Part shown: positions 24,281 to 32,295 of the stretch, in pieces | Position numbering within the stretch: the stretch's first letter is position 1 | Layout: each line of letters begins with the position of its first letter | Assembly (NCBI GenBank): GCA_026392155.1 | Contig: JAPLCP010000192.1 | Coordinates: 1-36,738, forward strand | From: Armatimonadota bacterium | GTDB lineage: Bacteria; Armatimonadota; Armatimonadia; Armatimonadales; Armatimonadaceae | DNA length: 36,738 nt | Direction of reading: 5' to 3' | Program-made: the position numbers and the translations under genes | The notes under the pieces: generated by a model | Databases searched by the model: none | What the model was told of the DNA's origin: nothing | What the model saw: the letters and a program-made list of their open reading frames with translations, nothing else

Positions 24281-25033
24281 ATGCAAACAAACCTATTTCT
24301 TGTCCCTTTTCTCCTTCTGGCCACCGTGACGCTGGCTCAGGAGCTGGCTCCGATCCCCGCTAAAACGCTCGCCAAGAAGAAAGAGCTTCTCTTCACCGAT
24401 GACTTTCAGAGCGCGGAGCACGACAAGCGCTGGCACCGGGTCGTGGATACGTTTGCTTTTGAGAACGGAGCCCTCAAGGGCACACAGACCCGCGAAAAAG
24501 ACATGCCTGCGGCGGACGGCAAGTCGGTGATTAAAGCACATGCCGCGGTCTATGGGCTGGAGCTTCCCACCAAAGATAGCGTCGTCGAGTGCAAGATTCG
24601 CTTCGAGGGCGCCAGCATGATTGATGTCGAGTTCGATGACCGCGCGTTCACCGGCTCCCACTACGGCCATCTCTGCCGCGCCCAAGTGCGCCTCAATAAA
24701 GTGACAATTCTAGACGAGCGCGATGGCACGCAGAGCAATGCTTTAATCGAGCTACGTAAAGATCCCGTCGCCAACAAAGAGGCAATTAGCAAGCTCCTCG
24801 CCACCCACAGCGCCAGCTTCCCCGTAAACCTAGAGGCAGGCAAGTGGTACAAGCTGGTGGTAGAAACCGTCGGCGAGGAAATGCGCGTGACTATCGACGG
24901 CAAGCCCGCAGGCTACCTCAAGTCGCCGGGGATCGGCCATGCTACCAAGTCCAAGATCGAGCTCGGCGTTGGCGGCAAAGACGGCTGGTTCGACGACCTC
25001 AAGGTCTGGAACGCGGAACCTACGCGCAAGTAG
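24281..25033 (+). CDS. Secreted 3-keto-disaccharide hydrolase (DUF1080)-like protein
   Basis: A 250-residue protein with a signal peptide (MQTNLFLVPFLLLATVTLAQ) and a jelly-roll domain. The LLFTDDFQSAEHDKRWHRV opening, KDSVVECKIRFEGASMIDVEFDD core and GKWYKLVVETVGEEMRVTIDGKPAGYL segment are typical of the DUF1080/LamG-like fold, which is common in planctomycete- and Armatimonadota-like genomes. Known relatives hydrolyse 3-keto-glycosides. The substrate here is unknown and the assignment is from overall layout. TATACT at 24262-24267 lies 13 nt before the ATG. Confidence 0.7.
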   Translation: MQTNLFLVPFLLLATVTLAQELAPIPAKTLAKKKELLFTDDFQSAEHDKRWHRVVDTFAFENGALKGTQTREKDMPAADGKSVIKAHAAVYGLELPTKDSVVECKIRFEGASMIDVEFDDRAFTGSHYGHLCRAQVRLNKVTILDERDGTQSNALIELRKDPVANKEAISKLLATHSASFPVNLEAGKWYKLVVETVGEEMRVTIDGKPAGYLKSPGIGHATKSKIELGVGGKDGWFDDLKVWNAEPTRK

Positions 25034-25047
25034 CACCAGAGCCGCTG

Positions 25048-26103
25048 CTAGCCTTCTTCGGGGAAGGGCACGGCATCGGCTCTTAGCTCCAGCTCCTCAA
25101 TCGTCGGTAACTCACTTTGCAAGTGCTCTGGGAGCGAGCGGGTCAGTAGCGCCGTGAGATGCGTCGAGACTCCAATAGGCTTGTTCATGTCCCGAAGTGC
25201 GTACTCCGCGATTGTGGCGTTCTTGGTCTTGCAAAGAACCACCCCAATCGAGGGCGCATCACTCGGATGGCGCAGGAGGTCATCCACGGCGGAGAGATAG
25301 AAATTCATCTTCCCTGCAAACTCTGGCTCGAAGGCACGCATCTTCAGATCAATCACGATAAAGCAGCGCAGCTTCAGGTGGTAGAAGAGCAAGTCAATTC
25401 GGAAGTCTTGATCCCCAATACTCAGCTCATACTGGCTCCCAACAAAGGCAAAGCCCTGCCCCAACTCCAACAGAAACTCCCGGATATGCACCAAAAGTCC
25501 CGCCTCCAGATGCCTCTCCTGCGCATCGGGGGCAAGCGTGAGGAAGTCAAAGTTATAAGGATCCTTGAGCAGCGCCTGCGCCAAGTCCGACTGCGGAGCG
25601 GGAAGCGTACTCGCAAAGTTGGTGACCGCCCTTCCCTGCCGCTCATGCAGCAGTGTCTCGATTTGATGCACCAGCACCGGCTGGCTCCAGCCATTCTCGA
25701 CAGCTTTCTGCGCATACCAGAGCCGCAGCTCCGGGTCTTTGAGCTTGTCCAGTAAGGCGATATTTTGCCGCCATGGCAATTGTGCAACGACCCGTTGCAC
25801 AATTGCGTCATCCGGCCAAGCGGCGGCAAAAGCACGCATGTACTTCAGGTTGCGTGGGGAAAACCCTTGCATCATCGGAAACGATGCTTTTAGGTCGTGG
25901 GAGAGGCGGTCAATGACCTTGCTGCCCCAGCCCTCTGTCTGCTGCTTCTGAAGAATGTCGTTCCCAATGCTCCAGTACAGACGGACCAGCTCGGTGTTGA
26001 CCGCCACCGCAGCGCGAACCTGCGCGGTGCGCACCCGCTCCTTGATGGCCTTCAAAAGCGCATCGTAGCCGGTGGGAAGAAGCTCTACTTGCCTAGCATC
26101 CAT
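25048..26103 (-). CDS. DUF1016 / YhcG-family PD-(D/E)xK nuclease
   Basis: A 351-residue two-domain protein. Residues about 10-160 are the DUF1016 N-terminal helical domain (LVRLYWSIGNDI, GWGSKVIDRLSHDL, FSPRNLKYMR, VVAQLPW). Residues about 180-335 are the restriction-like nuclease: GSQYELSIGDQDFRIDLLFYH carries D237, then IVIDLKM gives D252 and K254 of the PD-DxK pattern, and FAGKMNFYL follows. Members are often found near restriction or defence genes but are of uncertain role. A TACACT ends 6 nt before the ATG at 26103. The coding strand contains a perfect 12-bp inverted repeat at 25777-25805. The gene starts 4 nt after the Thg1-like gene. Confidence 0.88.
   Translation of the reverse strand: MDARQVELLPTGYDALLKAIKERVRTAQVRAAVAVNTELVRLYWSIGNDILQKQQTEGWGSKVIDRLSHDLKASFPMMQGFSPRNLKYMRAFAAAWPDDAIVQRVVAQLPWRQNIALLDKLKDPELRLWYAQKAVENGWSQPVLVHQIETLLHERQGRAVTNFASTLPAPQSDLAQALLKDPYNFDFLTLAPDAQERHLEAGLLVHIREFLLELGQGFAFVGSQYELSIGDQDFRIDLLFYHLKLRCFIVIDLKMRAFEPEFAGKMNFYLSAVDDLLRHPSDAPSIGVVLCKTKNATIAEYALRDMNKPIGVSTHLTALLTRSLPEHLQSELPTIEELELRADAVPFPEEG
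25777..25805. repeat. Perfect inverted repeat within the DUF1016 gene
   Basis: CAATTGTGCAAC (25777-25788) and its exact complement (25794-25805) surround GACCC. It encodes the IVQRVVAQL segment, which in this family is itself sequence-conserved, so the palindrome may be a by-product of coding. Confidence 0.6.
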
Positions 26104-26107
26104 GCGC

Positions 26108-26878
26108 TTAGTGTACCGGAAGACGCCCCTTCAGCCACGGGCGATCCCGCGTGAAAATGGGCGGCTCGACCGATACCCAAGCGCTTCGCAGAGCAAGTGC
26201 TGTCTGCTCCTCACCCGTGCGTTTGTGCGTGTAGGTGACACTCTGCTCGCTCGTCTGGCGCTCGATGACTCGTCCGCGCTTGAAGCCGGCGGGCAGGTCG
26301 TTGAAGTTGATGCCTTTCTCCGCAAAGAGCCGCTCCTGCATCTGATCCGTGGATAAGCCCTGTAGCGACGCGTGCGAGAAATGCGCATGTGCCGTCATCG
26401 AGATCGCGTTCTTGGTCGCGTCCTGCTGCCGCCAGATAAAGTAGTTCTCCACCTCGATGGGCATGGGGATTGTCCAGACCCGCGCATCAAAAACAGCCAG
26501 CTTATCCGTGACACCACGGGCAAAGCGAGCGGCGTTGAAGTGCGCGGTGACAGTGCTCGCCGAGATCGAGGCCAGCTTCTGCAAGTTGCCGTCGAACCAT
26601 GCCTCGGTGCCTGTGTCGCTAAAGTCCGCAAGCAGAATACTAATCTCGTCGCTCTGCACATAGCCAAGCACTGCCCCCTGCGCTTCTTTGCAGAGCGCAG
26701 CGGCGGCAGTGTCCATATCGACCATGAGGCCCAAGTCGTAGGGGCGAGCGCAGCCACGCGTGTAGGTGTGGAACGCCTTACCATCAATACGGAGCAGCGT
26801 GTAGGTGCGGCGCGGGAGCAGAAAGCGCGTGCGGCTCTCATAATCGCGCTTCATGCGGTCGCCTAGATCATCTTTCAT
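26108..26878 (-). CDS. Thg1-like 3'-5' polymerase (tRNA-His guanylyltransferase family)
   Basis: A 256-residue member of the Thg1/TLP family, which adds nucleotides to RNA 5' ends in the reverse (3'-5') direction. The palm-domain metal ligands are visible: D32 in LLRIDGKAFHT and D77-E78 in YVQSDEISILL. Further hallmarks are FNGNLQK-like DGNLQKLASISASTVTAHF, and DARVWTIP and ENYFIWRQQDATKNAISM, which fit the bacterial group. Bacterial TLPs usually repair 5'-truncated tRNAs rather than add G-1. A TAAAGT ends 7 nt before the ATG. The stop lies 4 nt before the DUF1016 start. Confidence 0.9.
   Translation of the reverse strand: MKDDLGDRMKRDYESRTRFLLPRRTYTLLRIDGKAFHTYTRGCARPYDLGLMVDMDTAAAALCKEAQGAVLGYVQSDEISILLADFSDTGTEAWFDGNLQKLASISASTVTAHFNAARFARGVTDKLAVFDARVWTIPMPIEVENYFIWRQQDATKNAISMTAHAHFSHASLQGLSTDQMQERLFAEKGINFNDLPAGFKRGRVIERQTSEQSVTYTHKRTGEEQTALALRSAWVSVEPPIFTRDRPWLKGRLPVH
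26110..26115 (-). promoter_or_regulatory. -10-like TACACT for the DUF1016 gene
   Basis: On the minus strand GGTACACT ends 6 nt before the ATG at 26103 and overlaps the end of the Thg1-like gene. It would allow separate transcription of the nuclease although the genes are 4 bp apart. Confidence 0.4.
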
Positions 26879-26885
26879 CGTGAGG

Positions 26886-26891
26886 ACTTTA
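26886..26891 (-). promoter_or_regulatory. -10-like TAAAGT for the Thg1-like gene
   Basis: On the minus strand GATAAAGT ends 7 nt before the ATG at 26878; no Shine-Dalgarno sequence is present. Confidence 0.35.
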
Positions 26892-26924
26892 TCGGCACGT
26901 AGCGCGTTTCGCTAAACACAACGC

Positions 26925-27878
26925 CTACATAGGCAGGTGCTTCCACTCACGTTTTTCGACATTCAAGTGGCGCTGGAATATCCCACGGGCTAGCTCAATC
27001 CAGACATCGTAGTCCGTCAGCTCGCGGATAAACAGATGGCGATTCACCACAGCAGGAAGGTCGAAGGCCCAGTAGAGCCCCATGAGCGGGTTGATATAGA
27101 GCTCGCTGCCTTCGGTGCGAGTTGTCTCATGCCAGTTGCCAAATCGCCCCTCAATGGCAGCGAGAATGGAGGAGTTGACGATACTATCCTGCATGTGCTT
27201 GCGTGTGTAGGCGTAGGCATCGGCCATCTGGCGCACTTCGGGCTGATGCGGCAGAAGTGACCAGGCCCCCAAGTAGGCATTCTGCGTGGTTAGCTCTGCC
27301 ACTGCCTCTAAGAAATAGTGGTGACAGACCCCATGAAAAACATCTATTCCAAACCCCAAGCAGACTAGAGACTTACTCGGCACCCCGTCCAGCGCCTCTG
27401 CCGCCAAGAGTGATGCCAGGTCTTCTTCCGGCGTCCCTAGCTGTGGCTCATCTCCCCGCATCAGGCTATCGGTACCGCCATCTACCAGCACTACCGCATC
27501 CACACCACCTAGGTGCTCGACGAGCTTTTGGTAGGCTTGGATAATCCCCTTTGAGCCTGTGCGCTGAATGCAGTAGAGAGGGACACTCTTTCCCTCCTGT
27601 TTTGTCAGCCAGCGCGAGAGATGTAGCTCGGGAAAGTACGAAAGCTCTGGCTCCGTTTTCGCGGTCACCCGTACCAGTGCGGGGCTGAGTTTTCGAGCAT
27701 TCGTGGCATGGATCGCTGTGAAAGATAGATTCGCCAGATGCACCGTCTTACCCTGAGCCTTGAGGGCAAAGTAGAGTGGCAGTCCCGCAAAAATATCGTA
27801 GCCTCCACCGGCTCCCGCCAGCAAGATCGTCTGGGCACTTTGGAGGCGCTCAAAGATCGGAAGAGGCAAAAACTCCAT
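26925..27878 (-). CDS. DUF1152 family protein
   Basis: The 317-residue protein has the DUF1152 signature: ILLAGAGGGYDIFAGLPLYFAL near the N-terminus (a nucleotide-binding-like loop) and VVLVDGGTDSLMRGDEPQLGTPEED in the middle, followed by CLGFGIDVFHGVCHHYFLEAVA. The family is Rossmann-like and of unknown function. No signal peptide. The start is preceded by GGAGA 8 nt away. It is separated from trmFO (upstream on the same strand) by 78 bp that contain a small palindromic repeat. Function not inferred. Confidence 0.85.
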   Translation of the reverse strand: MEFLPLPIFERLQSAQTILLAGAGGGYDIFAGLPLYFALKAQGKTVHLANLSFTAIHATNARKLSPALVRVTAKTEPELSYFPELHLSRWLTKQEGKSVPLYCIQRTGSKGIIQAYQKLVEHLGGVDAVVLVDGGTDSLMRGDEPQLGTPEEDLASLLAAEALDGVPSKSLVCLGFGIDVFHGVCHHYFLEAVAELTTQNAYLGAWSLLPHQPEVRQMADAYAYTRKHMQDSIVNSSILAAIEGRFGNWHETTRTEGSELYINPLMGLYWAFDLPAVVNRHLFIRELTDYDVWIELARGIFQRHLNVEKREWKHLPM

Positions 27879-27929
27879 ATATCATTTCTCCAGCCCGGCA
27901 CGGGCTTTGCGGCCAAGGGCCATTGCACA

Positions 27930-27948
27930 CGCCGGTTTCCAATCGGCG
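27930..27948. repeat. Small palindromic repeat, copy 2 (CGCCGGTT / AATCGGCG)
   Basis: Arms CGCCGGTT (27930-27937) and AATCGGCG (27941-27948) around TCC, identical in arms to copy 1 at 20484-20501. Two further short stems lie next to it (AGCCC/GGGCT and GGCC/GGCC, about 27892-27920), making a composite structure between trmFO and the DUF1152 gene that may act as a transcription terminator. Confidence 0.6.
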
Positions 27949-27956
27949 ATCTACAT

Positions 27957-29282
27957 CTACAGTCCTGCGGCAGCCACTGCCTCGGCGAAGTCGCGCTGGC
28001 CGCGTGCGGCCATGGCGCGGCCACGCTCTTTTTTGTCGCGGATTCTATCGCCCTCTAGCACCGGCATCATGCCCCAGTTGGCGTTCATCGGGGCGAAGTC
28101 CTTGCCTTCGTAGTTAGCGACGTAGTGCGTCAGGCAGCCCAGCGACGTGGTCTGCGGGAAGACAATGGGCTCCGTGCGGCTGGAGTTGAGGCCGGCGATC
28201 AGGCCCATCGCGGCGGACTCTAGGTAGCCCTCCACCCCGACAATCTGACCGGCGAAGCGAATGCGTGGGTCGGATTTCAAGGCAAGCGTGGCGTCGAGGA
28301 GGCTCGGGGAGTGGATGTAGGTGTTGCGGTGCATGACGCCAAAGCGCACAAACTCAGCGTTCTCTAGGCCGGGGATGAGCTGGAGCACTTTCTTCTGCGC
28401 CCCCCACTTCATGCGGGTCTGGAAGCCGACCAGGTTGTAGAGCGTCCCCGCCTTGTTCTCCTGCCGCAGCTGCACCACGGCCCAGGGCCGTCGCCCGGTG
28501 CGTGGGTCTTCCAGTCCGACGGGCTTGAGCGGGCCAAAGGAGAGCGTGCGCTCGCCGCGCCGCGCCAGCTCCTCGACGGGGAGACACGCCTCGAAGTACT
28601 TGATGTCCTCAAAGTCATGCACGGGGGCCAGCTCCGCCTCCGTGATGGCCTGCCAGAGCGCAGTGTACTCTTCTTTGTTCATCGGGCAGTTCAGATAGGC
28701 CGCGTCATCCGACGTATCCGCCTCAAGCCCCTTGCCCCGCCGCGATGCCCGAAAGACCTTCGTGTAGTCAATCGTGCTGGCATCCACAATCGGCGCAACG
28801 GCATCGTAGAAGTAGAGATCGTAGCGCCCAGTAAGCTGCCCAATCTGCGCCGCAAGCGCATCGCTGGTGAGCGGGCCGCTGGCGATAATGACTTTTCCCT
28901 CCGCAGGAATCTCCGTGGCTTCATCGCGGACAAACTCGATATTCGGGTGCGCCAGAAGCCGCTCGGTCACCAGCTCCGAGAACGCCTCACGGTCCACGGC
29001 CAGTGCCTCGCCTGCGGGAACCGATGTTGCATCGGCACAGCTCACAATCAGACTATCTAGCTTGCGCATCTCGTCTTTGAGCAAGCCACTCGCGTTCGAA
29101 ATATGGTTGGACTTAAACGAGTTGGAGCAGACAATCTCTGCCGCTTTATCACTCTGGTGCGCCGGAGTCAGCTTCTTAGGCCGCATCTCAATCAGGCGAA
29201 CCTTCGCCCCACGTTGCGCCACCTGCCAGGCCGCCTCGCTACCCGCCATCCCCGCTCCGATTACTGTGACATCAAAAGACAT
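27957..29282 (-). CDS. trmFO: TrmFO, folate/FAD-dependent tRNA U54 methyltransferase
   Basis: A 441-residue flavoprotein that makes 5-methyluridine at position 54 of tRNA using methylenetetrahydrofolate. It opens with the FAD-binding VTVIGAGMAGSEAAWQ, then LIEMRPKKLTPAHQSD and the ELVCSNSFKSN-like EIVCSNSFKSN block. The conserved cysteine motif YLNCPMNKEEY and the late TSLGCLTHYV and MNANWGMMP blocks are all present; length is normal. The ATG at 29282 is preferred over the GTG two codons before, because TAAACT ends 6 nt upstream. Confidence 0.96.
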   Translation of the reverse strand: MSFDVTVIGAGMAGSEAAWQVAQRGAKVRLIEMRPKKLTPAHQSDKAAEIVCSNSFKSNHISNASGLLKDEMRKLDSLIVSCADATSVPAGEALAVDREAFSELVTERLLAHPNIEFVRDEATEIPAEGKVIIASGPLTSDALAAQIGQLTGRYDLYFYDAVAPIVDASTIDYTKVFRASRRGKGLEADTSDDAAYLNCPMNKEEYTALWQAITEAELAPVHDFEDIKYFEACLPVEELARRGERTLSFGPLKPVGLEDPRTGRRPWAVVQLRQENKAGTLYNLVGFQTRMKWGAQKKVLQLIPGLENAEFVRFGVMHRNTYIHSPSLLDATLALKSDPRIRFAGQIVGVEGYLESAAMGLIAGLNSSRTEPIVFPQTTSLGCLTHYVANYEGKDFAPMNANWGMMPVLEGDRIRDKKERGRAMAARGQRDFAEAVAAAGL

Positions 29283-29288
29283 GTCCAC

Positions 29289-29294
29289 AGTTTA
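29289..29294 (-). promoter_or_regulatory. -10-like TAAACT for trmFO
   Basis: On the minus strand GGTAAACT ends 6 nt before the ATG at 29282; no Shine-Dalgarno sequence is present. Confidence 0.4.
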
Positions 29295-29299
29295 CCGGA

Positions 29300-29998
29300 T
29301 CATCGCCGGAGGAGCAGGGTGTCATCGGGGGTGACGCGTTTGATGCGAACGAAGAACTCTTGTTTCTCGGTAAAAGCAGGGGTGCCTTGGAAGCTCATTT
29401 TGGTGTTGACTCCCACAGTAACGGTCTGCGTCCCCAGGGAGATAAGCGAGTCCTTCGGCTTTTGTTTCTGCAACAAGAAATACTCTAGCCGAGCTGTTTT
29501 CTCATCCGGGCTGAAGTGCGGAGTGACCCGTAGGAAGTAGTCAAAACTTACCATGACATAGTTGAAAGGACGCTGGCTTTTTAGATACCCAGCAAGCTGA
29601 TCTGCCGTCCACACCCCAATCTCTGCCGTCGCATCCTTGAGGATCGCAATCGCGGGATAGGGCAGGAGTTCCACTTCCCCCTCGACTTTCGTCTGTATCC
29701 TGACCTCGGAAAAAGCAGGTAGTTTTTTTTCGATTGTGGGCGGTTTGGGTTCAACGTCCACCCGCGCCAGAAGCTTCTTCAGCTCCGCATGCCCTGCCAG
29801 AGTCGCGGTGACAGTGATCGTGCTCTTCGCATCATCGGGCAGGATCGTTTGAACACCTTGTGGACGTAGTATGTTCAGCATAAAGTAGGTGGGCGAGACA
29901 TGGAGCAGCTCGTAGGTGACACGGGTGATGTCTCCGGCTTTTTCGACGGCAGCCTGCTTCAGGAAAATCAGCGCGGGGGGCGTTATCAGTAGCATCAT
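29300..29998 (-). CDS. Unknown protein with a secretin-like N domain remnant
   Basis: The 232-residue product opens with a hydrophobic stretch (MMLLITPPALIFLKQAA), then two segments that resemble secretin/STN-type domains: VTYELLHVSPTYFMLNIL and TITVTATLAGHAELKKLLARVDVEPK. The latter looks like the repeated N1-type domain of outer-membrane secretins, but no secretin pore domain follows; instead there is a beta-rich C-terminal region. The start at 29998 is preferred because GGAG lies 9 nt upstream and the first in-frame ATG (30028) overlaps a TAAAAT. Function unknown; a link to the type IV pilus system is only suggestive. Confidence 0.6.
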   Translation of the reverse strand: MMLLITPPALIFLKQAAVEKAGDITRVTYELLHVSPTYFMLNILRPQGVQTILPDDAKSTITVTATLAGHAELKKLLARVDVEPKPPTIEKKLPAFSEVRIQTKVEGEVELLPYPAIAILKDATAEIGVWTADQLAGYLKSQRPFNYVMVSFDYFLRVTPHFSPDEKTARLEYFLLQKQKPKDSLISLGTQTVTVGVNTKMSFQGTPAFTEKQEFFVRIKRVTPDDTLLLRR

Positions 29999-30130
29999 TT
30001 TTTGTTCTCCGCTCTCTTTGATCTTCATTTTAGCTCAGGCTTCACTTTTGCGCTTTTTACCGTCTGCACGAGAGTCTCTAAAACCTCCCCTGCGGTCATT
30101 CCACGGTTAGGCCAATAATAGCGGGTAGTC

Positions 30131-31192
30131 ATGAAAGCCGCCGTCTACACAGGAATGCCCATACCCGGCCAAAAAAGTACCACGGTCGAGGTGAGAGATG
30201 TCCCCGAACCAGCCCCTAAAGACGGGGAGCTGCTCCTAGAAATCGAGGCGTGTACGGTCTGTGGCACGGACTTACGGACGTTTCGACATGGCGATCCCAA
30301 GATTCAAGCACCGCGCATTCTGGGCCATGAGCTCTGTGCACGGGTGATCGAGAGCCGTGCACCCGAGGCAAATGTGAAGGTCGGGGATCGTGTCGCAATG
30401 TACACCGTGCTGGTGGAGAGTGCGGATCGTGGTACGGAGCGAGGGCGGGAGAACCTGGCGATGAACCGTCCTACACTCAGCTATCACTACGATGGTGCCT
30501 TTGCCCGGCGGATGGTGGTTCCGGCGCTTGGGGTGAGCAACCAATGCCTCTTTCTCGTTACCCGTGAGACGCTCCCCGAGCACCTCGCCCTTGCGGAGCC
30601 ACTGGGAAGCTGCCTCAACGCCCACTCACGCCTCAGGATTGGCCTCAATGACACGGTTGTGGTGATCGGGGCGGGGCCGCTGGGGCTCATGCACGCCTGC
30701 CTCGCACGCCTGCAGGGTGCCCGAAAAGTCTTTGTGGTGGACACGAACCCAGTGCGTCTGGAGCTGGCAGAGCGCTTCAACATAGACGGCGCAATTCTCT
30801 CAGAAAGCACTGCGTCCCACCGTGAGGAGCTACGCCGCCTCACCGAGGGCCACGGAGCCGATGTGGTGATTGTGGCCACCAGCAGCAGTGTCGCACAGAA
30901 CGATGCCCTCGATATTGCCGCCAAAGCGGGGCGCGTGAGCTTCTTTGCCGAGCTTCCCAAAACGGCCCCCACTGCCGCGCTCAATGTCAACCACATTCAC
31001 TACAAAGAGCTGGAGATTACCGGCAGCTACTCTGAGAAGAAAAGTGACTTTCAGGCGGCGTTTGCGCTCCTGCACTCAGGCCGCTTTCCCGCCGAGAAGC
31101 TTATCACCCACCGCCTCCCCCTAGAGAAGCTCCATGATGCCTTCCCACTGATGGAGTCCGGCGAAGCTCTCAAGATCTGCATCACCCCGTAG
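30131..31192 (+). CDS. Zinc-type alcohol/polyol dehydrogenase (MDR family)
   Basis: A 353-residue medium-chain dehydrogenase of the threonine/sorbitol dehydrogenase type. The catalytic zinc ligands are C44 in TVCGTD and H66-E67 in LGHE. The Rossmann motif is VIGAGPLGLMHACLARLQG. The segment between, where most relatives carry four structural-zinc cysteines, reads ESADRGTERGRENLAMNRP and has none, so the structural zinc site is absent. The C-terminal half (LNVNHIHYKELEITGSYS) is typical of sugar-alcohol dehydrogenases. Followed by an SDR and an AKR on the same strand. Substrate is not evident. Confidence 0.88.
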   Translation: MKAAVYTGMPIPGQKSTTVEVRDVPEPAPKDGELLLEIEACTVCGTDLRTFRHGDPKIQAPRILGHELCARVIESRAPEANVKVGDRVAMYTVLVESADRGTERGRENLAMNRPTLSYHYDGAFARRMVVPALGVSNQCLFLVTRETLPEHLALAEPLGSCLNAHSRLRIGLNDTVVVIGAGPLGLMHACLARLQGARKVFVVDTNPVRLELAERFNIDGAILSESTASHREELRRLTEGHGADVVIVATSSSVAQNDALDIAAKAGRVSFFAELPKTAPTAALNVNHIHYKELEITGSYSEKKSDFQAAFALLHSGRFPAEKLITHRLPLEKLHDAFPLMESGEALKICITP

Positions 31193-31246
31193 ACTTTCCC
31201 AGCATCACAGGCAGGAAAACGCCTCACCAAGCGCGAAACGGCTGGT

Positions 31247-32044
31247 ATGGAAACAAATGATTTAACGGGCAAAGTTGCACTGGTAACCGGCTCCGGGCGT
31301 GGTCTCGGCCACACGATGGCGACTCAACTAGCCGCACAGGGAGCAATAGTGGCGATTCACGACATCTCTCGCGAGGCCCCCGCAGAGTTTGGCGAGCACG
31401 CGGACTTAGACGCGTCGGCAGTAGCGGCGGGCGCAAAGCTGGGGGTGATCGGCGATGTCTCCAACCCGGCTGATGTGACACGCTTTATCCGCGAGATCGA
31501 GGACAAGCTCGGCCCGATTGAGATTCTGGTCAACGCGGCGGGCGGCGATATCGCAGCGGCGGGTGGCAAGCCTAAGCCCAACGATGCTCTTGGAGTGAAG
31601 CTGGATGATATTCAGGCGATGCTGAGTCGCAACTTAGTCGGGACGATTCTGCTGTGCCAGGCAGTGGGCAATAAAATGGCTGAGTGCAAGAGCGGCGCGA
31701 TTGTCAATATCGCCTCAATCGCGGCCCATGTGGGCCGCGACGACGGGGTGATCTATGCCGTGGCAAAAGCGGGGATTGTGGAGTACACGCGCTGCCTGGC
31801 CTACCAGCTCCGACCCCACAATGTCCGGGTAAATGCCATCAGCCCTGGCCCCACCCGAACCGCGCGCTTCGATGCCACCCGTCCTTTAGACCCGGCCATG
31901 ACCATCACTGAGGGGACGCTGGATCGCTACGGGCTCCCCGAAGAAGTCGCCGATGGGGTGATCTTTTTGTGCTCCCCGGCAGCGCGCTTTATCTCTGGGC
32001 AAGTGCTCCGCGTGGACGGCGGTCTCCAGCTCTTTGCGGCTTAA
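31247..32044 (+). CDS. Short-chain dehydrogenase/reductase (SDR)
   Basis: A 265-residue classical SDR. The cofactor-binding loop is GSGRGLGHTMA, the structural NAAG is in ILVNAAGGD, and the catalytic Tyr-Lys are in VIYAVAKAG after the NIASIAAH strand that carries the serine. The C-terminus ends in the family pattern FLCSPAARFISGQVLRVDGG. An extra Gly-rich stretch (GGKPKPNDALG) follows NAAG. Substrate unknown; position between an MDR dehydrogenase and an aldo/keto reductase suggests sugar or polyol oxidation (inference). Confidence 0.9.
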   Translation: METNDLTGKVALVTGSGRGLGHTMATQLAAQGAIVAIHDISREAPAEFGEHADLDASAVAAGAKLGVIGDVSNPADVTRFIREIEDKLGPIEILVNAAGGDIAAAGGKPKPNDALGVKLDDIQAMLSRNLVGTILLCQAVGNKMAECKSGAIVNIASIAAHVGRDDGVIYAVAKAGIVEYTRCLAYQLRPHNVRVNAISPGPTRTARFDATRPLDPAMTITEGTLDRYGLPEEVADGVIFLCSPAARFISGQVLRVDGGLQLFAA

Positions 32045-32295
32045 CGACTTCACGGCCCAGCAGGGGTCGCTACCACTTAGTTCACGATCCGTGTTGCGCC
32101 CGACGGTGGGATTTTTCTCTCGCTACCAGCCTGGCGCAACCCGATCTTCTGCCTACTTCCAGGCGACATTGTAGAATCCCGAAAATCCATCCTTGGGACT
32201 TTTAGAGATATGAATCGCCCCGCTCAGGCCATCCCCAATCGAACAAGACAATGTTCTTCGCAGGGATTGTGCCTTCCTGCGTAGAAAGTTCTCCT
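32045..32295 (+). other. Intergenic region with a TAGAAT and a possible 24-residue leader ORF
   Basis: This 251-bp gap contains a TAGAAT (32172-32177) and an ATG at 32210 opening a 24-residue frame (to TAG at 32282-32284) that ends 11 nt before the AKR start. No Shine-Dalgarno sequence or family match was seen, and no clear terminator after the SDR gene. Confidence 0.3.
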
